In this document: positions 8,529-16,233 of the stretch, piece after piece | How positions within the stretch are numbered: the stretch's first letter is position 1 | Layout: each line of letters begins with the position of its first letter | NCBI GenBank assembly: GCA_963839175.1 | Contig: CAWIUB010000050.1 | Location: 62,001 to 126,000 of the forward strand | Source of the DNA: CAWIUB01 sp963839175 | Lineage (GTDB): Bacteria; Actinomycetota; Actinomycetes; Mycobacteriales; Jatrophihabitantaceae | Direction: 5' to 3' | Length of the DNA: 64,000 nt | Position numbers and translations under genes: made by a program | Notes under the pieces: model-generated | Databases searched by the model: none | What the model was told of the DNA's origin: nothing | Seen by the model: only the letters and a program-made list of their open reading frames with translations

Positions 8529-10068
8529 AATGCCGGGGAGTTAAGGCTGCGCCGGAGGGGTCAAGTACTGGTTGAGGGTGTGTCGTGGCCGGGAGAGCGA
8601 ACGGAGGCCCGGTGGGACGGAATCGACCAAGATCACCGTCTGTGAGGACCTCCGTTGCGCGCCCAGTCTGCCATTGGTTCTGCCGTCGCGGCCATCACCA
8701 GCACGATTACGGTGGCGGCGGGGGTGTTCGCGCCCGGGCACCTGGGTGAGCTGACCCGGGTCGTGCCGTTCGAGTTGGTCGATGCGGTGGTGGCCGATCA
8801 CCGCGCCGGGCAGCGGCGGCTGCGGCTGCTGCCCTCGCGGGTGGGGGTTTACTTCGTGCTGGCGCTGTGCTTGTTCCCCGGCACCGGGTACCTGGGGGTG
8901 TGGGCGAAGCTGACCGCGGCCCTGGACGGGCTGGGTCTGGCGGTGCCCTCGTCGCGGGCGCTGCGGGACCTGCGTCGCCGGCTGGGGCCGGGCCCGTTCC
9001 GGGCGTTGTTCGAGGTGCTGGCTGGCCCGCTGGGTCGCCCGTCCACGCCGGGGGTGATGTTCGGCCGGTACCGGACGGTGGCCTTCGATGGATGCCGCTC
9101 GATCAAGGTTCCAGACACCGCCGGGAACCGGGGCTGGCTGGGCAAGCTGAACGCCGCCCTCGGGCAGACCGGCTACCCGGTGATCCAGCTGATGACCCTG
9201 TGCGAGACCGGCACCCGCGCGCTACTCGGCGCGAGCTTCGGCACGCCGGGCGAGGGCGAACTGGCCTGGGCCCGTCAGCTGCTGCACCACCTGGACCAGA
9301 CGATGCTGGTGTTGATGGACCGCGGCTTTGACGCCGCCGAGTTCCTGCGCGAGGTGCACGCCACCGGGGCGGCGTTGCTGGTCCGGCTGCGGTCCACCCG
9401 CTGCCCGCCGGTTCTCAAGCGCTTCCCGGACGGGTCGTACCTGTCGCTGATCGGCGGTGTGCAGGTGCGGATCATCACCGCCGAGGTGAGCCTCACCTGC
9501 CACGACGGCACCCGCTACGGCGACAGCTACCGGATCGCCACCACCCTGCTCGATCACCGCGCCTGGCCCGCCGAGGCGCTGATCGGGCTCTACCACGAGC
9601 GGTGGGAACACGAAATCACCTACCTCGCCCTGCGGCACACCCTGCTGCACGGTCGGGTGCTGCGTTCGGCCGACCCGGCCGGCCTGCAGCAGGAGATGTG
9701 GGCCCTGCTTACCGTCTACCAGGCGCTGCGCATCGCCATCACCGACGCCGTGGCCACCATCGGCGGCATCGACCCCGACCGGGCCAGCTACCAGATCGCC
9801 GTGCAGACCGCCGCGGACCTGGTCACCGGCGCCCGCAACATCCTCACCGGCGCGACCGACCTGACCGGCCAGATCGGCCGCGCCGTGCTGGCCAACCTGC
9901 ACCGGCCGCGCCGGCCCCGCGTCTGCGCCCGCAGGGTCAAATCCCCGCTCTCGCGCTGGAACAAGCACCCGCTCGGCAAACCCACCACCAGCCTGCAAGT
10001 CACAAGATCACACCGCGACGGCCAGACACAGCGGGAAAGATGAGATTTGAAAGGGAGTTAATTGGATG
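8529..10068 (+). mobile_element. IS4-family insertion sequence
   Basis: A 1,540-bp element bounded by the 11-base direct repeats CGGCTAGTCCC. The left end AATGCCGGGGAGTTAAGG resembles the terminal sequence of IS4. The right end (GGGAGTTAATTGGATG) matches the left only poorly when inverted, so the right terminus may be degenerate or my boundary approximate. It carries one intact transposase gene and sits just past the stop of the LigD-type polymerase gene, disrupting nothing obvious. Confidence 0.7.
8655..10043 (+). CDS. IS4-family DDE transposase
   Basis: 462 aa. An N-terminal helical domain (VVADHRAGQRRLRLLPSRV) precedes the RNase H-like core. The DDE residues are in VAFDGCRSIKVPD (first Asp), LVLMDRGFD (second Asp) and YHERWEHEITYLALR, the IS4-group Y-(2)-R-(3)-E signature with the catalytic Glu. 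The beta-strand insertion between the second Asp and the Glu is present. The TTG start at 8655 has GAGGACC upstream. The frame is intact, so the element may be active. Confidence 0.93.
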   Translation: MRAQSAIGSAVAAITSTITVAAGVFAPGHLGELTRVVPFELVDAVVADHRAGQRRLRLLPSRVGVYFVLALCLFPGTGYLGVWAKLTAALDGLGLAVPSSRALRDLRRRLGPGPFRALFEVLAGPLGRPSTPGVMFGRYRTVAFDGCRSIKVPDTAGNRGWLGKLNAALGQTGYPVIQLMTLCETGTRALLGASFGTPGEGELAWARQLLHHLDQTMLVLMDRGFDAAEFLREVHATGAALLVRLRSTRCPPVLKRFPDGSYLSLIGGVQVRIITAEVSLTCHDGTRYGDSYRIATTLLDHRAWPAEALIGLYHERWEHEITYLALRHTLLHGRVLRSADPAGLQQEMWALLTVYQALRIAITDAVATIGGIDPDRASYQIAVQTAADLVTGARNILTGATDLTGQIGRAVLANLHRPRRPRVCARRVKSPLSRWNKHPLGKPTTSLQVTRSHRDGQTQRER

Positions 10069-10079
10069 CGGCTAGTCCC
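10069..10079. repeat. Right copy of IS4 target duplication
   Basis: CGGCTAGTCCC, identical to 8518-8528. It marks the right boundary of the element. Confidence 0.65.
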
Positions 10080-10243
10080 GCTTCGTGAAGCCGCGGACGC
10101 TCGCCGAGCGCCGCTCCAGACGCCGCGCACAGCGCACGGTCGTGTCACGGCCAAGATCACCGCCGCGAGATGAGTCCTGACCGGGTAGCCGCAGCAGCGT
10201 GCCGCAGGCTCATACTGGAAGCCTCAACCCCAGGTGGTCAACG

Positions 10244-10444
10244 GTGAGCGATTATCAGCCCAAGCCGGACCGGCCCCGCCAACCCGCCGGCGACCTTGAA
10301 TACGACCTCGCGCACGAAGCCAGCACCGACGATGTGGCTGCGGGCCTTGCGGATACGGAGCAACAAGTCACCATCGTCACCCGGACAGCCGAGTACGACG
10401 GCGACTACTCCTACGATCTGGCGCACGATATCCCAGGTCGCTGA
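10244..10444 (+). CDS. Small acidic protein with two YDLAH repeats
   Basis: 66 aa, not assigned to a named family by me. It opens with SDYQPKPDRPRQPAG and has two copies of a short motif about 40 residues apart, LEYDLAHEAS and YSYDLAHDIPG, with a hydrophilic spacer (DVAAGLADTEQQVTIVTRTA). It is likely soluble and partly disordered. The GTG at 10244 is preferred because the longer frame to 10199 adds unlikely residues. It lies alone downstream of the IS4 element. Similar small YDLAH proteins occur in other actinobacteria as far as I recall, but no function is known to me. Confidence 0.6.
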   Translation: MSDYQPKPDRPRQPAGDLEYDLAHEASTDDVAAGLADTEQQVTIVTRTAEYDGDYSYDLAHDIPGR

Positions 10445-10472
10445 TCGCCCTGTCGCCACGGGTGCGCACAGT

Positions 10473-10500
10473 CGTCCATATATGCGCGTCCATATATGCG
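10473..10500. repeat. Perfect 14-bp tandem repeat with CATATATG core
   Basis: CGTCCATATATGCG occurs twice in tandem (10473-10486, 10487-10500). Each unit contains the palindrome CATATATG, an AT-rich island in high-GC DNA. It lies about 180 bases upstream of the gene at 10681 and could be a pair of operator sites. Function unknown. Confidence 0.6.
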
Positions 10501-10680
10501 CGGTGACCTGACGCTGGTGCCGAAGGCGGCAGCAGATGAATGACGGCGTTGCCTAAGGCGTTAGTGCACGCGCCCCCGGTACCGTACGGCACGTACGGCT
10601 GGCAGGAAACGCGTGTAACGAGTTGAGGACAGCGGAAGGCGACGTGGCGTGATGCCCACCCTCTACCTGGAGAGATTCTC

Positions 10681-11013
10681 GTGGCCGGCTCGGTCAACCA
10701 GCTAAGCCCGCGGGATGACCCGAATGTGGCCCTCGCGGTGCAGGTGCTGCGGGCTGGCGGCGCTCGCGGTGACGCGCTGCGCGTGCTGATGGACTTCGAC
10801 GAGCCGCCCCCTGTCGTCTCCACGCTGGCGGCGGTGGCGACCTTCATCGGTGGGCGCTACTACGGCAGCACGGGCGCGTTCATGGAGGCGTTGGAGGTGT
10901 GGCAGCGGACCGGTGAGCTGCCGGAGCCGTCGACGCCCAACTACCTGCCGCGCCTTTTTCACGACCTTCCCGATATCGACGATCTGTCAGGTAGACATCG
11001 GGCGCGGCTGTGA
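10681..11013 (+). CDS. Hypothetical protein, 110 aa
   Basis: I do not recognise the family. The protein begins AGSVNQLSPRDDPNVALAVQ and is predicted mostly helical and soluble, with a Gly-rich turn GGRYYGS in the middle and a Pro/Leu-rich end (SSTPNYLPRL-type, LFHDLPDIDDL). The start is well supported: GGAGAG lies at 10669-10674, 6 bases before the GTG at 10681. It is followed by an out-of-frame coding-like fragment, so this pair may be the remains of a longer locus. Confidence 0.55.
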   Translation: MAGSVNQLSPRDDPNVALAVQVLRAGGARGDALRVLMDFDEPPPVVSTLAAVATFIGGRYYGSTGAFMEALEVWQRTGELPEPSTPNYLPRLFHDLPDIDDLSGRHRARL

Positions 11014-11035
11014 AGCCACTCTTCGCAGGCAAGGC

Positions 11036-11209
11036 GTTGCCCGAGCCGTCGGTCCCACCGACCACGCGAACATCCAGGACTACGTCGCCAAGACCCTCGC
11101 CCTGCACGGCCGGTTCCTCAAGCAGGCGAGCCTGCTGGTCAGGCAGAGCGGCGACAAGGCCGAGCTGACCAGCAAGTTCCTCACGCCCGACTCTGGCGAG
11201 TCGCGCTGA
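11036..11209 (+). pseudogene. Coding-like fragment without start
   Basis: The frame reads ANIQDYVAKTLALHGRFLK and continues QASLLVRQSGDKAELTSK to a stop at 11207-11209. The sequence is helical and protein-like, but there is no start codon or ribosome site at its beginning and it is in a different frame from the gene at 10681. It may be a 3' remnant or a frameshifted extension of that gene. The family is not recognised. Confidence 0.35.
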
Positions 11210-11588
11210 CGCTGCACTGAAGTAGGCGGCTGCGGCATACAGAGCCATGAGGCGCCTTCAGGTGAGCCCAACGCGGCGTCACCGGCCAGCACGTATGACA
11301 GCAACGACAGAGCGCCCAGGCGGCATCCTCGGGGGCGGGAGTCGCCAGTCACCGCGAGGCCCGTCCTCGCCAGTGCGCGAGCCGGATATCTCAACCCGGC
11401 ACGCTACGCGACGGTGCCGTGACGTCAGGTGAAGAAGTTGCCTGGCAGCAAGTGGCCGCCTCCGCGCGCCCGGCTAGCCGTTCACGCGTTCGACTGGCAA
11501 GGTTCTTACCCATCCGTCGTCCCCACAGTCCTGACGTCCAACGGGGGACGCCAAGCCTCCGGGGGCGGCGGCCGTAGGCTGGGGTGCG
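11210..11588. other. Intergenic stretch without supported features
   Basis: About 380 bases with only Arg/Ser/Pro-rich spurious frames. I see no hairpin or operator strong enough to report. Confidence 0.4.
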
Positions 11589-11834
11589 TCAGTCCCGCTT
11601 GCGCCGGGCGTTGCGTGACTGCGAACGCTTGGCGTTGCGCTGCCGCCGGTGTGCGTGTGCGGTGGCCGTCTCGCGCCTCTTGTCCGCCGCGAGTTGCTTG
11701 CGATTGCGGGACAAGATCGTCAGGCCTGCAGCAACCAGCAGGACAGCCAGGCCGCTAAAGATGATGACATAGAAGACCACGCCTGACCCCACCACGATTC
11801 TCGCCTCGGGCGGATCCTCCCGATCGGGTGACAT
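11589..11834 (-). CDS. Small single-pass membrane protein
   Basis: 81 aa. A short acidic N-terminus (SPDREDPPEARIVVGSG) is followed by one transmembrane helix (VVFYVIIFSGLAVLLVAAGL) and a strongly basic tail ending in many Arg/Lys (RNAKRSQSRNARRKRD). The pattern suggests an inner-membrane anchor with a cytosolic, nucleic-acid- or lipid-interacting tail, but no function is known. I chose the ATG at 11834 because GGGAA lies 5 bases upstream; an earlier ATG at 11870 lacks one. Confidence 0.6.
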   Translation of the reverse strand: MSPDREDPPEARIVVGSGVVFYVIIFSGLAVLLVAAGLTILSRNRKQLAADKRRETATAHAHRRQRNAKRSQSRNARRKRD

Positions 11835-11945
11835 CGCGTTTCCCGCTGAGAACGCGGTGAGGATCAGCATCCAACGGCGACCTCGTCCGGGACGAAGGTG
11901 CTCTTATGCGCCACGAACATGAATGTCCGGCAAAAGAGGGTCATC

Positions 11946-12135
11946 ATGAACAATGACACGACCTTCGACGCCGCCCGGTTGCTCCGGCCGGGCGCGCCTA
12001 CCAGCTGGTGAGCGCTGCGTCGATGGCTGCCGGTCGCGGTTCGGCGGCACGCGCCGTCGCCGACTTGTGCTTGCTCACCCCCGCCGACCAGGTCGTCGAC
12101 ATTGGCTGTGGTTCGGGCGCCGCCGTCGCTTCCCA
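11946..12135 (+). pseudogene. Truncated, frameshifted SAM methyltransferase remnant
   Basis: The ATG at 11946 (with GAGGG upstream) opens MNNDTTFDAARLLRPG. The continuation is one frame away: RAYQLVSAASMAAGRGSAAR and then VVDIGCGSGAAVA, a clear SAM motif I. The homology stops near 12135, right where the leftward oxidoreductase gene ends at 12147. It is thus the first ~60 codons of a class I methyltransferase with one frameshift and a deleted 3' part. Confidence 0.6.
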
Positions 12136-12146
12136 CCGTCGGCGGC

Positions 12147-12800
12147 TCAGTACACCGGCGTCGGCGGGATCGCCCTCCTCGCCCGTACCGCCTCGACGAC
12201 CGCGTCGGCGTCGGATGCGCGGTACTCCTCGCCGTAGACTGCGCCGGATCGGCGCGGCGCCTCCATGACGGCGCACTCGTCGATGCCGGCCAGGTGCACC
12301 GGAACGTAACCGGCGGCGGCGACCAGCTCGGCCACCGTGGCGACCGCTGCGGTGTCGTCGCCGGCGATCCACTGCACGACCCGCTCGTCGCCGGTCCGCA
12401 TCGCCGCCGCGGCCTGGAAGCCGGCCGTCAACGTGTTGAAGCATTTCGTGTACCGGGCGCCCGGCATCCGATCGGCGTTGTGCCGGGCGGCTGTGCGACC
12501 GCCCAGCCCGGCGACGCCACCCGCACCGAACTGGTTGGTCGTGTCGATCACGATTCGTCCCGCGAGCGAGCCGGCCTGGGCGAGCGCCTCGTCGATCACC
12601 CGCCACGGGACCGACAGCACCACGACCTCCGCGGCAGCGGCCTCGCCAGGCGTGCCGACGTTCGCATCAACCTCGCCGGCCAGCGCGGTGAGCTTGGATT
12701 CGTCGCGCGCGAACGACACGATGACTGCGTGTCCCGCGAGCGCCAGTCGGCGCGCCATGTGCCCGCCGATGTGGCCAGCTCCGATGATTCCGACGTCCAT
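12147..12800 (-). CDS. NADPH-dependent F420 reductase-like dinucleotide-binding protein
   Basis: 217 aa. The N-terminal Rossmann fold has GIIGAGHIGGHMARRLA, then VVVLSVPW and IVIDTTNQFG, as in the Fno/NADP oxidoreductase coenzyme F420-dependent family and its NAD(P)-binding relatives. The C-terminal part (ARYTKCFNTLTAGFQ) matches the hydrophobic pocket region of this family. It probably reduces or oxidises a cofactor or small substrate with NADPH; whether F420 is used cannot be decided here. Its ATG overlaps the stop of the upstream PfpI-like gene (TGATG), so the two are translated from one message. Confidence 0.8.
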   Translation of the reverse strand: MDVGIIGAGHIGGHMARRLALAGHAVIVSFARDESKLTALAGEVDANVGTPGEAAAAEVVVLSVPWRVIDEALAQAGSLAGRIVIDTTNQFGAGGVAGLGGRTAARHNADRMPGARYTKCFNTLTAGFQAAAAMRTGDERVVQWIAGDDTAAVATVAELVAAAGYVPVHLAGIDECAVMEAPRRSGAVYGEEYRASDADAVVEAVRARRAIPPTPVY

Positions 12801-13570
12801 CAGCGCCCCACCGCCTCGATGATCAGTTGCGCGGTCTCGCCGCCGCTGAAGTTCTGCTGGCCAGTGACCAGGTTGCCGTCACGGATTGCGAATCCCTTCC
12901 ACAGGCCGGCCTGGACGTAATTCGCGTCGAGCTTGGTCAGCTCGTCCTCGATCCGCCACGGCGAGACGTGCCGGTCCTTCGGCAGCGCGCCGGCGTCCCA
13001 CACCCACTGGTCGGCGAAATCCTCTTCGACGTTCGCGAATCCGGTCACCGTCTTGCCCGTCACCAGCGGCTCGCCGGTGCTCAGCCGGGCGTAGCGCAGG
13101 ATGGCCGTGCCGTGACACATCGCCGCGATGACCTTGCCTGCCTCGTAGAACTCGGTGAACTTCCGGTGCAGGCCCTCCGCCTTCTCGAAGGTGAACATCG
13201 GACCTTGGCCGCCGATGACCACGATCGCGTCGAACCGATCCACCCCGATCTCGTCGACGGGATTCGTCTCCTCCAGCAGCGCCATGAAGTCACGATCATG
13301 CTTGTAGCCGCGGGAGATGACGTCCTCTGCCTGCCACTTGCTCGCATCTTCCGGGTCGCTGAGCGGGTCGGCTTCGCACTTGCCACCGTCGGGGCTGAAC
13401 ACCTGGACGGCGTAACCGACCTCGGTGAAGTGGAAGTATGGGTGGGTCAGCTCGGCCCACCAGAATCCGGCTGGCCAACCGGTCGTGGTCGAGACGGCGG
13501 GGTTAGAGACAACGATCGCGACGCGTTTCTGCGCGTCCGGGTTCACTGGGTTCAGGTTCTTGCGACTCAC
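12800..13570 (-). CDS. DJ-1/PfpI (class I glutamine amidotransferase-like) protein
   Basis: 256 aa. It follows the Hsp31/DJ-1 layout: strand AIVVSNPAV, a long insertion with FHFTEVGYAVQVFSPDGG, the acidic residue region DAIVVIGGQGPMF, and the nucleophile elbow VIAAMCHGTAILRYA with the catalytic Cys before His. Members act as glyoxalase III, deglycase-like or chaperone proteins, or modify isonitriles. The GTG at 13570 has GGAGGAAGC directly upstream, a very good site; the 90 residues open before it are a spurious extension. It is coupled to the downstream NADPH-binding protein by a TGATG overlap. Confidence 0.85.
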   Translation of the reverse strand: MSRKNLNPVNPDAQKRVAIVVSNPAVSTTTGWPAGFWWAELTHPYFHFTEVGYAVQVFSPDGGKCEADPLSDPEDASKWQAEDVISRGYKHDRDFMALLEETNPVDEIGVDRFDAIVVIGGQGPMFTFEKAEGLHRKFTEFYEAGKVIAAMCHGTAILRYARLSTGEPLVTGKTVTGFANVEEDFADQWVWDAGALPKDRHVSPWRIEDELTKLDANYVQAGLWKGFAIRDGNLVTGQQNFSGGETAQLIIEAVGR

Positions 13571-13616
13571 GCTTCCTCCGCAACGTTGTGGATGACCGCG
13601 GTGGGTTCGTCGGCGG

Positions 13617-13859
13617 TCAGCCGGCGAGGACGAGTAGTGCCGCGGCCAGGCCGTCCGGGTCCGAGAGCATCGGCAGGTGCCTGGTCGCCAGGCTTCTGGT
13701 GGCCTCGACGCCTCCGCCGGCTCGGCGCCGCCGTCCTCGCCGTGCCCGGGCGGATCGGGGTGCGGCAACCGAATGGCCGCCGGCACGCAGCCGATCCGCG
13801 ACCCGCGCCCAGGCAGCGGCATCTGACCACGCCCCATGGACCAGAACGAACCGAGCCAT
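13617..13859 (-). pseudogene. Alpha/beta hydrolase with large internal deletion
   Basis: 80 codons. The first 34 (MARFVLVHGAWSDAAAWARV and DRLRAGGHSVAAP) are the typical start of an alpha/beta hydrolase with the HGAW oxyanion loop. The last ~28 (SLATRHLPMLSDPDGLAAAL) are the typical end, with the catalytic His in TRH. The nucleophile elbow and lid, about 150 residues, are missing, replaced by an Arg-rich joint. It cannot be catalytic. Rejoining is in frame, so a short protein could still be made. Confidence 0.65.
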
Positions 13860-13903
13860 GACTCTCCCTATGTCAACGGCGGGGACCCATCCCGCAATCT
13901 AGC

Positions 13904-13936
13904 TTGGGCCCAAACTATATTCAAGATGCTTGTACC
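13904..13936 (+). promoter_or_regulatory. Promoter/operator of the marR-PDZ gene
   Basis: The 10-base palindrome TTGGGCCCAA (13904-13913) is followed by CTATATTC and by a second half-site TTGTACCCAAA near 13930. CTATAT is a fair -10 element. Palindromes at this place are typical of MarR autoregulation; binding is not proven. Confidence 0.45.
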
Positions 13937-13966
13937 CAAACCTTCGATGAAGTACTACCTAATGAC

Positions 13967-14806
13967 ATGGAAGTGCCCCGCGCGCCCGACGACCATGTGA
14001 GCCGCCTCATCGCGGAGTGGCGCAAGGAGCGGCCCGACCTGCCGGTGGAGCCAGTAGCGGTCGTCTACCGGATCGCCCGCCTGGCGGCCCACTTCACGGC
14101 GGAGGTCGAGCGACTGTTCGTGGAGTCGCGCATCTCCGGTGCCGACTTCGCACTGCTGGCCAATCTGCGACGGTCGGGCGCCCCGTACCAGCTCAGCCAG
14201 CGACAGCTTATGGACGCGCTGCGGCTCACCAGCGGAACCATCAGCGTCCGCGTCGAGCGGCTTTGCACGCGTGACCTCGTGCGCCGCGAAGCCGATCCCG
14301 ACGACGGCCGCGGAGTCCTGGTGTCTCTCACCGACCGGGGCGAGCGGTTCGTCGACGAGGTCGCGCCGAAGCACCTCGCCAACGAGGCCAGGCTCGTCGC
14401 AGCCCTCAGCCGGGATGACCAGGCCCAACTCGCCCGCCTGTTGCAGATCTTGCTCGTCGAATTCGAAGGTCCCGCCGATCCGCCCGGCGCGCAGCTCGGG
14501 TTCACCGTCGCGCCCGCGCACATCGGCCAACAACGGCGCTCGGCCGTCGGCCTATCCCCCACGGTCGGCCTGCTCGTCGACCAGGTCAGCCACGGCGGGC
14601 CGGCTGCCGCCGCCGGGCTACTACCCGGCGACCTCCTCGTGCGATCCGGCGATACTGCACTCCGCTCACTCACCTGCCTCGCCAACGCCATCGACGCCAG
14701 CACGGACCAGATCACCTTCCGAGTCCGCAGAGCCGACCGGGCCCTGACGGTGGCCATCGCGCGCGATCACCCCCGCCGGCAGCGCGCGCCTCGAAGCCTG
14801 CGATGA
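13967..14806 (+). CDS. MarR-family regulator fused to a C-terminal PDZ domain
   Basis: 279 aa. Residues ~20-165 are a MarR winged-helix domain (FALLANLRRSGAPYQLSQRQ, LRLTSGTISVRVERLC, READPDDGRGVLVSLTDRG). After a linker, residues ~185-270 form a PDZ-like domain: GLSPTVGLLVDQVSHGGPAA, AAGLLPGDLLVRSGD and LANAID...ITFRVRRADRAL, as in the PDZ domains of HtrA proteases. A PDZ tail on a MarR protein is uncommon and could bind a peptide C-terminus to control DNA binding. I chose the ATG at 13967; the palindrome upstream suggests autoregulation. It is divergent from the hydrolase remnant. Confidence 0.85.
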   Translation: MEVPRAPDDHVSRLIAEWRKERPDLPVEPVAVVYRIARLAAHFTAEVERLFVESRISGADFALLANLRRSGAPYQLSQRQLMDALRLTSGTISVRVERLCTRDLVRREADPDDGRGVLVSLTDRGERFVDEVAPKHLANEARLVAALSRDDQAQLARLLQILLVEFEGPADPPGAQLGFTVAPAHIGQQRRSAVGLSPTVGLLVDQVSHGGPAAAAGLLPGDLLVRSGDTALRSLTCLANAIDASTDQITFRVRRADRALTVAIARDHPRRQRAPRSLR

Positions 14807-14910
14807 GGTCAAGCCCGGCGGGCTTCCACGCGGTCGCGCAACTGCCGGACGGCACCGACGCCCGCGTCGTCGTCACCCGAGCCTGGGCGCTGGGCGTAAG
14901 CATTTGCCCA
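14803..14910 (+). pseudogene. Fragment of a MocR/PdxR-type regulator
   Basis: About 35 codons read PAGFHAVAQLPDGTDARVVV and TRAWALGVSICPG, which matches the last part of the aminotransferase-like domain of GntR/MocR (PdxR) regulators (AGLH...LPDG.D...V..A...GV...P). Both ends are lost. It overlaps the end of the MarR-PDZ gene by four bases. Confidence 0.45.
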
Positions 14911-15219
14911 GGGGGTGAGCGAAGTACTCCCGAACCCATATCGCAGCTGCCGGCGGGTCCGTGTGCCTCTGCGGCCGGTCGATCGAACTCCCGCCGGACC
15001 AGCTACACAGCAGCGCGGGCGAACTGAGCGCTGGCAGGCATCCGCAGCCAGAGCGACAGAGACCGTGCCCCTTCGGGACCGTGTCCCTGCCACCGCCGTT
15101 TCGCGACGAGCGGGGGGGTCTCGCGCAGGCAGGCACCCTAGTATGCGCTCAGTGCCGGCTCCGGCCACCATCGAGCGGCCCGCGGTGGTTGCGTGTCCGC
15201 GCTCGCCGCTGGCGCAGAT
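14911..15219. other. Intergenic stretch without supported genes
   Basis: About 310 bases between the MocR fragment and the MITE. The open frames are short and lack motifs; nothing reportable. Confidence 0.4.
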
Positions 15220-15358
15220 ATTTGGGTAGTGGGTTATCCATCTGACTGCCGGCTCCTCCAAGCACCGCCCGTCTGCCGCTACCGCTTGTGCTCCGACGGT
15301 GCGACAAGCACAACTTCTGCCTCGGATGGCAGTGAAATGGATAACCCACATTTGGGTA
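15220..15358. mobile_element. MITE: 121-bp element with terminal inverted repeats and 9-bp target duplication
   Basis: The element is 15229-15349. Its ends are GTGGGTTATCCAT (15229-15241) and ATGGATAACCCAC (15337-15349), a perfect 13-base inverted repeat that extends to 22 bases with two mismatches (then ACTGCC / GGCAGT). It is flanked by exact 9-base direct repeats ATTTGGGTA at 15220-15228 and 15350-15358. It encodes nothing. This is the structure of a miniature inverted-repeat transposable element mobilised in trans; no transposase with these ends is in the window. Confidence 0.8.
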
Positions 15359-15434
15359 TTTGGGCCTCTCCTCGCCATGCGAAGCGTGTCGTCGGTCGGC
15401 GGTCTCGCGATCGCTCGGCGCTGCCGTGGGGGGC

Positions 15435-16214
15435 TCAGTCTGTCGCGGCCGCCGATGGCAATCCGACGGGTACGGTATGTGGGACGACGACGTCGTCGGC
15501 CTGCTCCCCGGCGCCGGGATAGAGGACGAGGACGAGCACGATCCCGACAGCGGCCCCGAGCAGCTGCATGAGCACGAAGGCCGGGGTCGAGCTGGGAGCG
15601 ATCCCGGCGAACGTGTCGGAGAACATCCGCCCGATGGTCACGGCCGGGTTGGCGAACGAGGTGGAGCCGGTGAACCAGTAGGCGGCGCCGATGTAGGCAC
15701 CGACGGCAGGCGCGGCCAACGCTCCCCGGTGCGTCCGAGCCAGAGCGAAGATCAGCGCGAGCAGCCCGGCCGTGGCGACGACCTCTCCGACCAGATGGCC
15801 GCTGGTGACGCGGTGTTTGGTCGAGAAGTGCGTGCCCACCTGAAACATGACGTTGGCCAGCAGCGCCCCACCGATTCCCCCGACGCATTGAGCCAGGCTG
15901 TAGGCCGCCACCTCGCGCAGCGTCAGGCCAACTCCGGCGCGCCGGCCGAGGAACCAGTCCGCCAGCGACACGACCGGGTTGAAATGCGCCCCAGACACCG
16001 GCCCCAACATCAGGATCAACACCGCCAGACCGAACGCCGTGGCGGTGCTGTTCTCCAACAGCTGGATGCCGATGTCGCTAGGTGACAGCTGCTGCGCCGC
16101 GATGCCCGAGCCGACGACCACCGCGACCAGCAGGCCGGTGCCCAGGAACTCGGCGAACAGCCGCCGTCCCAACGGTGCAGGGCGCGCCCGGGGCGGCGGG
16201 GACGGTGCGATCAC
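15435..16214 (-). CDS. Aquaglyceroporin of the arsenic cluster (AqpS-like)
   Basis: 259 aa MIP-family channel with six predicted TM helices and two half-helices. Both signature boxes are present: AHFNPVVSLADW (NPV variant of the first NPA) and TSFANPAVTIGRMF (second NPA). The first box having Val instead of Ala is seen in arsenic-associated channels. The gene is divergent from an arsR-arsC fusion only 45 bases away, so it most likely lets arsenite leave the cell down its gradient after arsenate reduction, as AqpS does in Sinorhizobium. No ArsB or Acr3 pump is nearby. Confidence 0.88.
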   Translation of the reverse strand: MIAPSPPPRARPAPLGRRLFAEFLGTGLLVAVVVGSGIAAQQLSPSDIGIQLLENSTATAFGLAVLILMLGPVSGAHFNPVVSLADWFLGRRAGVGLTLREVAAYSLAQCVGGIGGALLANVMFQVGTHFSTKHRVTSGHLVGEVVATAGLLALIFALARTHRGALAAPAVGAYIGAAYWFTGSTSFANPAVTIGRMFSDTFAGIAPSSTPAFVLMQLLGAAVGIVLVLVLYPGAGEQADDVVVPHTVPVGLPSAAATD

Positions 16215-16233
16215 CTCGGCATCTTGACGGAGT

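Noticed and set aside
12827..13861. 344-aa plus-strand ORF opposite the PfpI gene
   Set aside because: Shadow; the reverse strand has the GGAGGA site and the DJ-1 fold.
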